49,152 nt of DNA from an uncultured Eubacteriales bacterium (GCA_949288785.1 CASELQ010000015.1:1-49152), one strand, 5' to 3'. Positions 26,745 to 35,633 are shown, numbered from the stretch's first letter. Notes: generated by a model not told the origin, from the letters alone. Program-made: numbers and translations.

Positions 26745-29305
26745 TGCGCGCCCTCCTGTTTATAAGTTACAAGCATATTATCGAGATAAAACCGATAAAC
26801 TTCCGGCTCTTCGATGCTTCCGCCGTTTGTAAAAGTCAATGAAATGCCGTCCGCCTCGGCGAGCTTGCTCCATGAAATGCCCGAAACGTCCAAGCGGATA
26901 TGGGTAAATTCTCCCGTACCGTTCACGATGAAAGCGCCCGCGGCATATGCCTGCTTTCCCGCAAGCAAGTTCACCGTTACCGTAAACGGCTTTCCGCCCA
27001 CGTTCTTCACGTCAAATTCAAGCGTCGCAATTTCCGTAAAATCAATCGTAAACAACCAATCGACGTCTTTCATCGTCAGGGTCGGATAAAAGTTCTGGTT
27101 AAACGCTTCATCCTCCTTAATAATCGACCTTATCTCCGCATACAAACTATTCCCTTCGATACTGTTTTCTCCCCTCTCGTCAATCCGATAGGAAGAAGAA
27201 TCAGAAACGGAAATCCCCGCCTGAGCCGTTTCAAACGAATTGACGAGCTTTGTCTTTCCGCCGAGATAACGGGTAATCGTCGCCGCATCCGAGCTATTTT
27301 GCTTATGGACAACTTCAATCGTTAAATAGTTGTCTTGCCGGGAAAGATCGAGATTGAGAACATACCGCAGTCCCTGTCCCGCGATTTCTCCGTCCGTCAG
27401 CTGTTCGCCGTTGATTTTCAACGTATAATCGGCGGAAACCAAAAGCGAAATATTTGCTCTTTCGCCCCGAATCTCCGTTTTTTCGATTAAAAACTTAGAT
27501 TCTCCCTGTACGTCGGAAAGATAATTCAACAATTCCAACCTCGTCGCGTCAAACAGCGCGGCATCCGTCGTAGGCATCGTCCCCGTATAAAGCTTTTTAT
27601 ACAGCTCGGACAAAAGACTTTTTCCGTCTATCTTCGTTTGATAATAAGCGGACAGCTCTTCGTAATCGCTTTCCAGCTTTTTTAAAAGCTCGTATTCTTC
27701 CATGCCGTCGCGGATACTCATAAGTCGCACCGAGGGCAGGAATCCGAAATAATCGTATTTGCTCCCGGGATACACGAGGAAGCCGTCTCCGTTGACCGCC
27801 TGAGGATTATCCCAGCGATAGGGTTGCATGTAAGGATTGCAGGGTACGGAAAGATTGTTGTCATAACTGCTCGACAGCGCGTAGGAGGAAATATCGTAAT
27901 ACAAATTCCCCTCTATTCCGTAATCCGCCTGCATCCAGGAAAGTAACCTCGCCCCCAGCAGATTATCGTCGATATGGTAAGTACAAAACGGATTTCTCGG
28001 CGCAATACACGTATACCACCAAACGTCCGCGCCGTATTCCTCGCATACGTCGTTAATTTTTTTTCGATCGTCTTCCGTATGGAACAAATTAATCATCGGA
28101 CAATAGGTATCGATGCTTCCGTGCATGATTTCCGAATCAACGCCGCCCGTCGTAATCGTTCTGACGTTCAAAATACTTTCTCTAATATTTTCGCGTCCCG
28201 CGAAATAGTCCGGCTCGGCACGGAGCAATTCGTTTACCGTTTCCTTTTTTGCTCGCTGTATATCTTTGTTGATCTCACACACGATATATTCGCCGCCGTT
28301 CATTTCCGGTTCGTCGGTCAGGCTGTAAATATACAGCATGGCGTCTTTGACAAGATCGCGTTCCGCAGTGCTTTTATCCGCAAGCGCTTTAAGGTGCGCC
28401 TTAAAAAATTCCGTATCGATCGAGGTATAGGAACCGATCGTATCACTAGTTGCCGCTTTGGTCTTATAGGGCACAATATAAGTCGTCATGTTCGGCTCAT
28501 CAAAATATTTGTCGATAAACTCGGCATACTCGACGGCATCGCCCGAATAAACGGGGATATCGCAAAGAGTAATCCGATAATCGAGCATCTCCTCAAAATA
28601 GCGTACCATCAGCTCCTCTCTGCCGTCATGCTCGCCCATAAGCACGTTTTCGCGCCGATTGAGAAAGATTGTCCCCATGGTCGCCTCCAAAGGCAACTCG
28701 ACGCCGTAAATATCGACGGATACGGGAATCGAGTGAATAAAACCGTCCGTTTTCAGCGAGAACACGCCCCGGTAATTCCCTGCCGGAAGTTCTCGATCGA
28801 CGTTTACCACGACCCAGATTCCTTGATTGCAATTCGCTTCGACGGTGTTTTCCCCCGCCGCGACGGACAAATTCATCGGAATCAAGGCATCCGGATAAGC
28901 GCCCGCGGGATATAAAGAGCTGGAATTGGAGCGAAGGGTAATATCGAAATAGCTTTCCGCATAAATTTCAAAGGCGTCCGCCGAAATTTCGTTTCCCCGC
29001 CCGTCCGTCAGGGCGCCTGCGATCAATTCATAACTTTGAATCTTTTCCGAGGGCGTCAGCATTAATTGCATGCTCTCCGTTTCGCCTTTCACGCAGGAAT
29101 AATTGAGCGCCGCGGGTCCTTTATTTTCATATTCTACATCCTCTTTACGCACCTTGACCGAAGAAGAAACCGACCAGACGCGGACATTCTCCGCTTTGGA
29201 AAGCCCTTTCGGCTCCGTCTCCGTCCGAGCGCACGCGCAAACGCCGCAAAAAAGCATCGCACTCAAAATACAACCGAGCAACCGTCGAATTTTTGCTTTA
29301 ATCAT
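26741..29305 (-). CDS. DUF4091/GH123-like surface lipoprotein glycosidase
   Basis: The 854-residue protein has a lipoprotein signal ending GVCAC (Cys25). An N-terminal beta-sandwich follows with WVVVNVDRELPAGNYRGVFSL. The barrel carries YIYSLTDEPEMN and ends in the DUF4091 hallmark GDGFLVYPGS..., SVRLMSIRDGMEEYELL. Asp331-Glu332 in TDEP corresponds to the paired acids of GH123 beta-N-acetylgalactosaminidases. A carbohydrate-binding-like domain closes the protein with YRFYLDNMLV. It is the only clearly extracellular catalytic protein of the operon, so it probably makes the first cut. DUF4091 proteins are mostly uncharacterised; GalNAc specificity is a family-based guess. It overlaps the previous gene by 8 nt. 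Confidence 0.78.
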   Translation of the reverse strand: MIKAKIRRLLGCILSAMLFCGVCACARTETEPKGLSKAENVRVWSVSSSVKVRKEDVEYENKGPAALNYSCVKGETESMQLMLTPSEKIQSYELIAGALTDGRGNEISADAFEIYAESYFDITLRSNSSSLYPAGAYPDALIPMNLSVAAGENTVEANCNQGIWVVVNVDRELPAGNYRGVFSLKTDGFIHSIPVSVDIYGVELPLEATMGTIFLNRRENVLMGEHDGREELMVRYFEEMLDYRITLCDIPVYSGDAVEYAEFIDKYFDEPNMTTYIVPYKTKAATSDTIGSYTSIDTEFFKAHLKALADKSTAERDLVKDAMLYIYSLTDEPEMNGGEYIVCEINKDIQRAKKETVNELLRAEPDYFAGRENIRESILNVRTITTGGVDSEIMHGSIDTYCPMINLFHTEDDRKKINDVCEEYGADVWWYTCIAPRNPFCTYHIDDNLLGARLLSWMQADYGIEGNLYYDISSYALSSSYDNNLSVPCNPYMQPYRWDNPQAVNGDGFLVYPGSKYDYFGFLPSVRLMSIRDGMEEYELLKKLESDYEELSAYYQTKIDGKSLLSELYKKLYTGTMPTTDAALFDATRLELLNYLSDVQGESKFLIEKTEIRGERANISLLVSADYTLKINGEQLTDGEIAGQGLRYVLNLDLSRQDNYLTIEVVHKQNSSDAATITRYLGGKTKLVNSFETAQAGISVSDSSSYRIDERGENSIEGNSLYAEIRSIIKEDEAFNQNFYPTLTMKDVDWLFTIDFTEIATLEFDVKNVGGKPFTVTVNLLAGKQAYAAGAFIVNGTGEFTHIRLDVSGISWSKLAEADGISLTFTNGGSIEEPEVYRFYLDNMLVTYKQEGAQ

Positions 29306-30833
29306 TGCTTACCCCCGCTTGCGACATAATGCTTTCCCATCTTGTCGAATAATAATTTATATCTGCCTGATACAGTGCTTTTGCCGTCGTCAGATCCTTT
29401 ACGCTGTTCGTTCCGAGATTTTTTTCGAGACATCCCGAATCCACATGAAAAGAAGTAAGTCCGCCCGCGTAAAACATGGGATATTTCTTCCAATTATCGA
29501 CAAACGTGACCCGCTCGGTTATTTTCAGCTTACTTTTCTGGAAAGAAGAAATCGAATCGTATCCCTCTGCTTTCGTATAATCGTATTTTACGGGAAGCAC
29601 GACGCCGCCCGTTGCCCGCATAACGATTTCCGCGCCCGTCGGGCTATACATAAGGCGCAGAAAGTTTTTCGCCAACTCGATCGCATTGCTATAAACGGGA
29701 ATAAAAGAAGGCGCGGCTGCCGTTCCTCCGCAGGATATGAATCGAGCTTCTTCGATCTTTTCGATAACCTCATCGGAAACGTCGGGCTTGTCTTCGGAAT
29801 TGCCGTCTACGTAGTCGATCGTCTTTCTCAACGTCTCTTCATCTATCCCGAGGCTTTCCCCGAGCTTACTGATGACGGGCGTGCGCATCAGCTTTATATT
29901 GAGTTTATCGTCTTGGAAATTGGCTGCCATTTCGTTTTCGAGCCAATCTCCGTTGGGCATCATTGCCGCATGTCCCTCCAAATAATTCACCTGCGCCTGG
30001 GTGAACTCATAGGTATTCGCATTTCTGTCGGAATAACCGTTCGTCGGCTTTAACAACTCTTCGAGAACCTCCAACGCATAAAGCCGACCCGCTTGTTTAT
30101 AGCAATTCACGCTGTACGTGCCCGTACTGTCCTTTCCCTCGTAAAAGAGACGGATATTTTCCAACCCCTCGTACTGCGCCCACCAGATACTGTATACGTT
30201 CCGCCAATAATCGTATTTCCCCGCATACGTAAAAGAAGTAACTCCGTTCGCTTTCAACTTATCGCAAACTTCGATCAACTCGTCCGTCGTACGAGGAGCG
30301 CTATCTATTCCGTTGGCGGTAAATATATCCTCGTTATAGACAAGTCCCGTAACGTTTTCCAAATACGGCAACGTCCATTGCTTTCCGTTCACGGTATGAT
30401 AATCGTACGCTTCGGCTTTTATAAAATCTTTTATTTTTACGTCCGAATTATAACCGTTGCTTTCGTACACGTCGCTCAGATCGGCAAAAATGCTGTCGTA
30501 TCCCGGCAAAGCGTTCTTTCCCATGGCAATCAAATCAAAAACCTGATCGATCGCAAGAAATAAATCCACGTTGTTGTTCTTAGCGCCGGCTTTCAATTTC
30601 GTACGCGTAAGATCGTTGACGGTCGTGCTTGTAATATCCACTTCGTTGCCATATATCTCGGTGAATTTTTCCGCAAGAGCATAAACGAATTTATCCCCGT
30701 TCCCCGCGCGGTTGATATGGATATACAATACGTCGGCGTTATCCTCCGTTTTTTTACAACCCGAAAAGGACAATATCGCGCATAATCCGCCCAACAACAA
30801 ACTGAATAATTTTAAACTTCTTTTCTTTTTCAT
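29298..30833 (-). CDS. ABC transporter sugar-binding lipoprotein
   Basis: The 511-residue protein has a lipoprotein signal ending SFSGC (Cys26) and the two-lobed layout of cluster-type sugar-binding proteins (MalE/MsmE class). Features include LAEKFTEIYGNEVDIT in the first lobe, a WTLPYLENVTGLVYNEDIF hinge segment, and a Trp/Tyr-rich stretch (YAGKYDYWRNVYSIWWAQY) that may line the sugar site. GGGAGG 6 nt before the ATG gives a strong ribosome binding site. It follows the esterase gene by 27 nt in the same operon as two permeases, so it should deliver the oligosaccharide to them. Its length suggests a larger ligand than a disaccharide, which is inference. Confidence 0.9.
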   Translation of the reverse strand: MKKKRSLKLFSLLLGGLCAILSFSGCKKTEDNADVLYIHINRAGNGDKFVYALAEKFTEIYGNEVDITSTTVNDLTRTKLKAGAKNNNVDLFLAIDQVFDLIAMGKNALPGYDSIFADLSDVYESNGYNSDVKIKDFIKAEAYDYHTVNGKQWTLPYLENVTGLVYNEDIFTANGIDSAPRTTDELIEVCDKLKANGVTSFTYAGKYDYWRNVYSIWWAQYEGLENIRLFYEGKDSTGTYSVNCYKQAGRLYALEVLEELLKPTNGYSDRNANTYEFTQAQVNYLEGHAAMMPNGDWLENEMAANFQDDKLNIKLMRTPVISKLGESLGIDEETLRKTIDYVDGNSEDKPDVSDEVIEKIEEARFISCGGTAAAPSFIPVYSNAIELAKNFLRLMYSPTGAEIVMRATGGVVLPVKYDYTKAEGYDSISSFQKSKLKITERVTFVDNWKKYPMFYAGGLTSFHVDSGCLEKNLGTNSVKDLTTAKALYQADINYYSTRWESIMSQAGVSND

Positions 30834-30860
30834 CTTTTACCTCCCGTTGAAAAATTCAGA

Positions 30861-31694
30861 TTAAAATTTCTCTTTCGTAAACAAACGGAAAAAGCTTGCG
30901 CAATCGTCAATCCATCGCGCGTTCCTGCGCAGAAATTCCGCATGATCGTTGATTTCGTAATCGCAAGTCGCTCCCCCGTGCCAGCCGTTAGGATAGATAT
31001 GTATCTCAAACGGAATGTTTTGCCCGGACAACGCCGCCGCATACATCAAAGAATTGAGCGGCGAAACGCAAGCATCTTCCGCCGTGTGCCAAAGAAACGC
31101 AGGCGGAGTTCGTTTATTGACTCTTTCGTCCAGATTCAACTCCCTCGAAAGCTCGGCTTTCTCTGCCTCCGCATAACCGTTAAGCAAATTATTATGCGAA
31201 TCGACGTGTCCGTATTTCGCAGAAATTACGGGATAGGAAAGACCTATCGCGGTCGGACGGCAATCCAACTCCATGCCCGACTTTTCTTTAACCGAATCAT
31301 ACTCTATCGCAAGATCCGCCGCCAGATGACCGCCTGCGGAAAAACCGATCACAAAGACCTCTTCGGGATTGACGTCCAATTCTTCGGCGTGCTTTCTAAT
31401 GTAATCCACCGCCGCCGCCTCTTCGATAAGCTGTTCGGGATAGCGGACGCCGTCGGGCGCGCAAAGATATCTCAACGTAAACGTCTGAAAACCCTTTCCG
31501 AGAAAAGCACTCGCTATCGGATCGCATTCGCGGTTGGTGATCGACCAATAAGTGCCGCCGGGAACAATCAACAGCGCCGGACGCTTCCAATTCGGATTTT
31601 TTTGGTCATTCCAAGGATAATCGACAACGATTCCCTCCAATTCCCCACCCCGTACGTCATAAAATTCTTTCAACTTAACACAAAAACTTCTCAT
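30861..31694 (-). CDS. Alpha/beta-hydrolase, probable carbohydrate esterase
   Basis: The 277-residue protein is an alpha/beta-hydrolase of the BD-FAE/acetyl-xylan-esterase-like type. It has the oxyanion segment LLIVPGGTYW, the nucleophile elbow GFSAGGH (Ser119), Asp207 in HTAEDACVSP and His239 in NGWHGG, a complete catalytic triad. There is no signal peptide, so it would act on imported sugars, probably removing acetyl or other ester groups that block glycosidases. It lies between permease and binding-protein genes with gaps of 7 and 27 nt. Esterase activity is a family inference; peptidase activity is less likely because of the short length and the sugar context. Confidence 0.78.
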   Translation of the reverse strand: MRSFCVKLKEFYDVRGGELEGIVVDYPWNDQKNPNWKRPALLIVPGGTYWSITNRECDPIASAFLGKGFQTFTLRYLCAPDGVRYPEQLIEEAAAVDYIRKHAEELDVNPEEVFVIGFSAGGHLAADLAIEYDSVKEKSGMELDCRPTAIGLSYPVISAKYGHVDSHNNLLNGYAEAEKAELSRELNLDERVNKRTPPAFLWHTAEDACVSPLNSLMYAAALSGQNIPFEIHIYPNGWHGGATCDYEINDHAEFLRRNARWIDDCASFFRLFTKEKF

Positions 31695-31701
31695 AATCTT
31701 T

Positions 31702-32574
31702 CTATCCCTTTAATCCGCCCGCAACGGTATTTTCCATGATAATGTCCTGGAAGAATATAAACAGCAACAATGCAGGCGTCATAGACATTAATACCCCCGC
31801 AAAATAAACCGGTTCGTTAGACGCAAATTTAATCTGCTCCTGATAATAAAACAGCCCCGAAGAAATCGTCGGAAACGCGTCCAGATACAAAATAGGCGTC
31901 ATGTAATCGTTCCAATAACCAATAAACCCTTGCACTGCGAGAGCGAAAAGGCAGGCACCCGCCTGCGGCAACATAATGCGGGTAAACGTATATAAATGCC
32001 CGGCTCCGTCTATGAACGCCGCTTCGGCGTAGCTCCAAGGCAAATTACGGAAATAAGAGTGAAGAATAAAAAAGTTAAATCCGAAGCCGCCCGTAAAAGT
32101 AATCAAAAACAACGGGGAATTTCTAAGTCCCAAATCGGACATAAGCTTATAATTTGCCGGCAAACTGCCCATGATCGGAATAATCATAATAAACAATGCC
32201 GTCGCATAAATGGCCTGACTGCCCCTGAATTTATATTTTGCCAGAACATAAGCCGTACAGGCGGAAACGATAAGAGAGATAATCAATCCGCCAAACGTAA
32301 ACCAAAGGCTGTTAAACAGCATTCCGAAATAATTGGTTCCGTTGTATTCGAGCATTTTAAAGGAATCCAGATAATTCTTAAACAGCCAGTTTTGCGGCAG
32401 AGCAAACGGCGAAGAAAAAAATTCACGGTTTGATTTCAATGAAGACATTACCGTCCAAAGCAAAACATATAAGTATGACGCCGCATACAGAGCGAAAATC
32501 CCGAATACCAGTGCAAAGACTATCTTTTCCGCTTTATTTCTCGAATATAAAATGTTTCTTTCTTTCCTCTTCAT
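31702..32574 (-). CDS. Carbohydrate ABC transporter permease, MalG type
   Basis: The 290-residue membrane protein has six predicted helices and the inner-membrane component motif AAFIDGAGHLYTFTRIMLPQ (about residues 183-202), which contacts the ATPase. The C-terminal PVYFAGVLMSMTPALLLFIFFQ...GGLKG ending is typical of MalG/CUT1 permeases. GAGGTGAT 7 nt before the ATG supports the start. It forms the translocation pore with the product of the gene 11 nt upstream. No ABC ATPase gene occurs in this operon, so the pair must use an ATPase encoded elsewhere, as with MsmK-type shared ATPases in other Firmicutes. Confidence 0.93.
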   Translation of the reverse strand: MKRKERNILYSRNKAEKIVFALVFGIFALYAASYLYVLLWTVMSSLKSNREFFSSPFALPQNWLFKNYLDSFKMLEYNGTNYFGMLFNSLWFTFGGLIISLIVSACTAYVLAKYKFRGSQAIYATALFIMIIPIMGSLPANYKLMSDLGLRNSPLFLITFTGGFGFNFFILHSYFRNLPWSYAEAAFIDGAGHLYTFTRIMLPQAGACLFALAVQGFIGYWNDYMTPILYLDAFPTISSGLFYYQEQIKFASNEPVYFAGVLMSMTPALLLFIFFQDIIMENTVAGGLKG

Positions 32575-32585
32575 TTTATATCACC

Positions 32586-33494
32586 TCAATATTCGACGTC
32601 GGCATAAACCTTGTTGAGGAGATGCCGCGTAATCAAAACAATCGGAAAACCAATCAGCGTAAATACCAATCCGAGCGCCGACGGGACATAGTAGGACTGA
32701 AAAGTTTTCACTTGGTCGAAAATCCAATAAGACAGCGTATACGTGGAAGTTACGCCGTGCGTAAGCAACAGAATATTGCCCGACGAGGAAAAGATTCCGA
32801 CGACCATGAAAATAAGCGTCGTGGAAAAAGTGGGCCAAATCATGGGAATGACGATATGAATGAGTTCCGTCCGACAATTGCTTCCTTCCAACCTTGCGGA
32901 CTCCACCACTTCAATGGGAATCCTGTTCATTGCGCCGCAATAAAGAATAAAGTTCCCCGCGATTCCCGTCCACAGTCCGTAAACAATGAGAGAATTTAAA
33001 GCATATTCCGTTTCGGAAAGGAACGCGGGCGCATATTCCACGCCGTGAAGCATTTTATAAAACTCCGCGATCGGTCCGGACGCGCCGAGCAAATACTTAA
33101 ACAGCGACGAAACAACTACGGCGGACATGATGGACGGCAGAAAAAACATTACCCGATAAAACTTATAGCCGAAAATCCGTTTGTAAAGAAAAAATGATAA
33201 AATCAAAGAAATCGGAGTAATGATAAACGCGCCCATAGAGAAAAAGAGCATTGTATTTTTTAAATACAGCCTCATGTTGGAATCTGAATAAACGAAAAAC
33301 TCCTCGTATAAATATTTGAAATTATTGAAAGTCCAGTATTCCGTGCCGTTTTTAATTCCTTTAAACGCAAGCAATATCGAATTAAAATTCACGCCCAACC
33401 AAAATATAACAAAATTTAAAATGGGAATTACCAACATTCCCGCTATAAACAGCGTTCTGTTTATTCTCTTCGCCGACGGCGCTCTTTTCGCCAT
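32586..33494 (-). CDS. Carbohydrate ABC transporter permease, MalF type
   Basis: The 302-residue membrane protein has six helices and the coupling motif ESARLEGSNCRTELIHIVIP (about residues 199-218). The N-terminal region, with one helix and then a periplasmic-side loop, matches short Firmicutes MalF/LplB-type permeases. It is the first gene of the 13-gene minus-strand operon, preceded by GGAG 8 nt from the ATG. The promoter lies in the short divergent region shared with the AraC gene. Together with the MalG-type protein and the binding lipoprotein it forms the glycan importer. Confidence 0.93.
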   Translation of the reverse strand: MAKRAPSAKRINRTLFIAGMLVIPILNFVIFWLGVNFNSILLAFKGIKNGTEYWTFNNFKYLYEEFFVYSDSNMRLYLKNTMLFFSMGAFIITPISLILSFFLYKRIFGYKFYRVMFFLPSIMSAVVVSSLFKYLLGASGPIAEFYKMLHGVEYAPAFLSETEYALNSLIVYGLWTGIAGNFILYCGAMNRIPIEVVESARLEGSNCRTELIHIVIPMIWPTFSTTLIFMVVGIFSSSGNILLLTHGVTSTYTLSYWIFDQVKTFQSYYVPSALGLVFTLIGFPIVLITRHLLNKVYADVEY

Positions 33495-33531
33495 GTAACC
33501 CTCTCCTTCATGCTCGTTTTTTTACAATAAG

Positions 33532-33558
33532 ATTATATCAAAAAAATTTTTTTGTCAA
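33532..33558 (-). promoter_or_regulatory. Promoter of the glycan operon with short spacer
   Basis: On the minus strand TTGACA (33558-33553) and TATAAT (33537-33532) are perfect boxes but only 15 bp apart, separated by an A tract and a T tract. Such spacing is poor for unaided polymerase and suggests an activator, most simply the AraC protein. Confidence 0.55.
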
Positions 33559-33605
33559 TACACTTTTTCCGAAAAAACATATTTTTATCATCTTTTAGCA
33601 CGATA

Positions 33606-33652
33606 ATGTAATTAAAAATGACTTTTTCCTATTGACAAAGATATAATTACAT
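33606..33652. promoter_or_regulatory. Candidate AraC operator (inverted repeat)
   Basis: ATGTAATTA (33606-33614) and TAATTACAT (33644-33652) are exact inverted copies, extended by further partial matches. The right copy lies in the spacer of the araC-type promoter, which would allow autoregulation. Confidence 0.45.
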
Positions 33653-33660
33653 GATAAAAT
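33632..33660 (+). promoter_or_regulatory. Promoter of the AraC-family gene
   Basis: TTGACA (33632-33637) and TAAAAT (33655-33660) have a 17-bp spacer, 26 bp before the ATG. The leader would be about 20 nt and shows no good ribosome binding site. Confidence 0.65.
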
Positions 33661-33686
33661 AATAAAAAACCCTTTTCGAGAAATTT

Positions 33687-34625
33687 ATGCCTTTTATATC
33701 GAATTTAAAATCGCTGAATAATTCCACCTTTTTCAACGTTGTCTATGACGACAGCTTTTTCATGCCCATGCATAAACACTATACGTACGAACTGATGTAT
33801 GTCAAAAAAGGAAGCATGCAGCTTTGCTATAAACCGCAGTACGCCAAAGCAGGAAAAAACTCGACCGTCACTTTGGTCGGGCATCAATTCGTCCTTATCA
33901 ACATCGACGTGCCGCATCAATTGATTATTCCCAACGGAATGTCCTGTAATCTTTTAAACATTGAGTTTGCTCCAACTCCGTGCAATCTTTTAAATCCGTT
34001 TCCGTCGCTCGGCGAAATCGTTTTATCTACGGAAGAACTCAACAAATGTGAAAGCGTACAGCAATTTTTCGGGGAATATTTTTCCGTTTCCGTGCTCGAC
34101 GATTCCAATAACGTGGAAGCCGTCATAGAAAATCTGCATCGGCTTTTAAACAGTCCGATCTCCTCCTATGAAAACGAATATATGCGCGACTTATTTTTAT
34201 CTCAACTGATTGTGTCCGTCAGCCGTTGCAAATCGATAAATTCGTTGCACGTCACGGGAAATCTCTATATACGAAAAGCGACGGCTTACATCGAGCAGAA
34301 CTATCAAAACGAAATCCACCTCGACAACATAGCAGACTTTGCAGGCTTGAATAAAGCATATCTTCAAAGACTGATCAAGAGCAAAACGGGAAAAACTTTA
34401 AATGATATTTTACAGGAATATCGCATAGAAAAAAGTAAGCGACTATTACTCAACAGTCACCATTTGATTGAAGATATCGGCATTATGGTAGGCTTTAAAA
34501 ACAGACAAACTTTCACGAAAAATTTCATTAAATTCTGCGGAATTTCCCCTAAAAAATTCAAAGCGCAAAACAGCAATAAACATTTTCGGCATTACGATAA
34601 TTATACGCATTTATATAAAGAATAA
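33687..34625 (+). CDS. AraC-family transcriptional regulator of the glycan operon
   Basis: The 312-residue protein has an N-terminal cupin domain with the typical FFMPMHKHYTYELMYVKKG opening, which senses a sugar ligand. The C-terminal double helix-turn-helix (about residues 200-305) carries IHLDNIADFAGLNKAYLQRLIK and IGIMVGFKNRQTFTKNFIKFCGISPKKF. Members usually activate a linked operon when their sugar is present. It is transcribed divergently from the permease gene, with promoters back to back and an inverted repeat between them. No strong Shine-Dalgarno sequence precedes the ATG, which predicts low expression. An intrinsic terminator lies at 34752-34780. Confidence 0.92.
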   Translation: MPFISNLKSLNNSTFFNVVYDDSFFMPMHKHYTYELMYVKKGSMQLCYKPQYAKAGKNSTVTLVGHQFVLINIDVPHQLIIPNGMSCNLLNIEFAPTPCNLLNPFPSLGEIVLSTEELNKCESVQQFFGEYFSVSVLDDSNNVEAVIENLHRLLNSPISSYENEYMRDLFLSQLIVSVSRCKSINSLHVTGNLYIRKATAYIEQNYQNEIHLDNIADFAGLNKAYLQRLIKSKTGKTLNDILQEYRIEKSKRLLLNSHHLIEDIGIMVGFKNRQTFTKNFIKFCGISPKKFKAQNSNKHFRHYDNYTHLYKE

Positions 34626-34699
34626 AATTTTCAATTTATAATTTCTCGATTCGCGCTCTATTCCTTTCCAGTTTTCCCCTTTTCGTTGGGGGCGAGTGT

Positions 34700-34906
34700 A
34701 GCATAGGACGAGTCAAAAGTCAACGGGCAAAAAAATTACGGATAACTTTCACAGCCGAGCATTTCGCTCGGCTGTTTTTTCTTGGCTTTCACATAATTTT
34801 TTCGGCGCATGGCAACTGTTATGCGCCCTTTTCTTTTATCAAAATTCGCCACCGTTGACTTTTGTTTCTTTACCGTAATCTTCCCTTTCCCTTTTCGTCC
34901 TATGCT
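34700..34906. repeat. Nested inverted repeat region upstream of the 65-residue gene
   Basis: Outer arms AGCATAGGACGA (34700-34711) and TCGTCCTATGCT (34895-34906) are perfect, and inner arms AAAAGTCAACGG (34715-34726) and CCGTTGACTTTT (34852-34863) are also perfect. The two terminator-like hairpins (34752-34780 and 34804-34827) lie inside. It contains no gene. It could be a small mobile-element scar or a structured RNA leader. Confidence 0.65.
34752..34780 (+). terminator. Intrinsic terminator downstream of the AraC gene
   Basis: A perfect 9-bp stem (34752-34760 with 34766-34774), 5-nt loop and TTTTTT immediately after it. A second hairpin (34804-34810 with 34821-34827), also followed by a T-rich run, may be a backup. 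Confidence 0.8.
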
Positions 34907-34958
34907 CCCGTTGCCCTGCCGAAAAGGCAAAAAATAAAAATATCGGAGGTATCAAAAA

Positions 34959-35156
34959 ATGCAAAAAGTTGTTTACAGCGTAGCGAAAGTAAACAGGGAC
35001 GAGAAGCTCAAAGGGATCGGGTATTTATCCGAGGGGAATCTCTTAATTCCCGCTATCTCCAAAAACGGCAAGCCTTATATCCGCGTATTCGAAGACGTCA
35101 CCAAAAGCTGTCATTCTTCCCTCCATTCCGAGGACGAATACAAAGGCTATTTTTAA
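34959..35156 (+). CDS. Small protein of unknown function (65 residues)
   Basis: The frame is preceded by GGAGG at 34945-34949, 9 nt before the ATG, which supports real translation. The product is soluble and charged, with beta-prone VVYSVAKV and GIGYLSEGNLLIPAI stretches and a C-terminal SEDEYKGYF. I do not recognise a family. It stands alone between the nested inverted repeat and the convergent nuclease pair, in a stretch that resembles accessory DNA. It may be a small regulator or a leftover of a mobile element; nothing in the sequence decides. Confidence 0.55.
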   Translation: MQKVVYSVAKVNRDEKLKGIGYLSEGNLLIPAISKNGKPYIRVFEDVTKSCHSSLHSEDEYKGYF

Positions 35157-35181
35157 TCTTCTCCTATTAGCCCATATACAT

Positions 35182-35619
35182 TCAACACCCATTCGCATAG
35201 TCAACAGCGTATTCTTTTTTCCATTGACTAATGATTTCATCCCCCCAAACTATAACATTTTTTCCTTTAACTCTATTGCTTAACAACTTGGAATCTTTGG
35301 CTCTTCCAACAATATACAAGCTAAAATGTTCGTCATTTGAAGGCATCAAGTCGTCAAAAATTCTATTTGAGATGCTATATTTAATTTCAACTAAAACAGG
35401 ACGATTAAACGTAGAAAAACCTTCAGGCATATATGCATCAAATCTCGCATTGCCGTGAACAATTAAATCTTTCACATATGAGAAATTATAATCATCCTTA
35501 GAATATTGATTAATATCGTAACAAGTAAAAATAGGTTTATTTTCTTTAATGCAAATTTGCTTTAAGACCGATAAAACAAATTCTTCAAACTTTAGTGCGG
35601 TAACAACATTTGCATTCAT
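35182..35619 (-). CDS. PD-(D/E)xK-like restriction endonuclease domain protein (short)
   Basis: The 145-residue protein reads as a single restriction-endonuclease-like domain. A leading helix (TALKFEEFVLSVLKQI) is followed by ARFDAYMPEG (Asp near residue 60), then VLVEIKYS carrying the E-x-K pair near residue 76, and a closing VIVWGDEIISQW strand-helix. This D...ExK order is the usual active site. Proteins with this domain often continue into an NTPase or helicase for DNA defence; here the frame stops right after the domain, so it is either a stand-alone effector or a truncated piece. It starts 14 nt after the stop of the 101-residue gene upstream, implying co-transcription. The composition is AT-rich compared with the housekeeping genes. 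Confidence 0.55.
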   Translation of the reverse strand: MNANVVTALKFEEFVLSVLKQICIKENKPIFTCYDINQYSKDDYNFSYVKDLIVHGNARFDAYMPEGFSTFNRPVLVEIKYSISNRIFDDLMPSNDEHFSLYIVGRAKDSKLLSNRVKGKNVIVWGDEIISQWKKEYAVDYANGC

Positions 35620-35633
35620 AGGTTTCTCCTTTG

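Noticed and set aside
34736..34930. 64-codon minus-strand frame in the nested repeat region
   Set aside because: It spans the terminator hairpins, lacks a ribosome binding site and is very basic and low in complexity.
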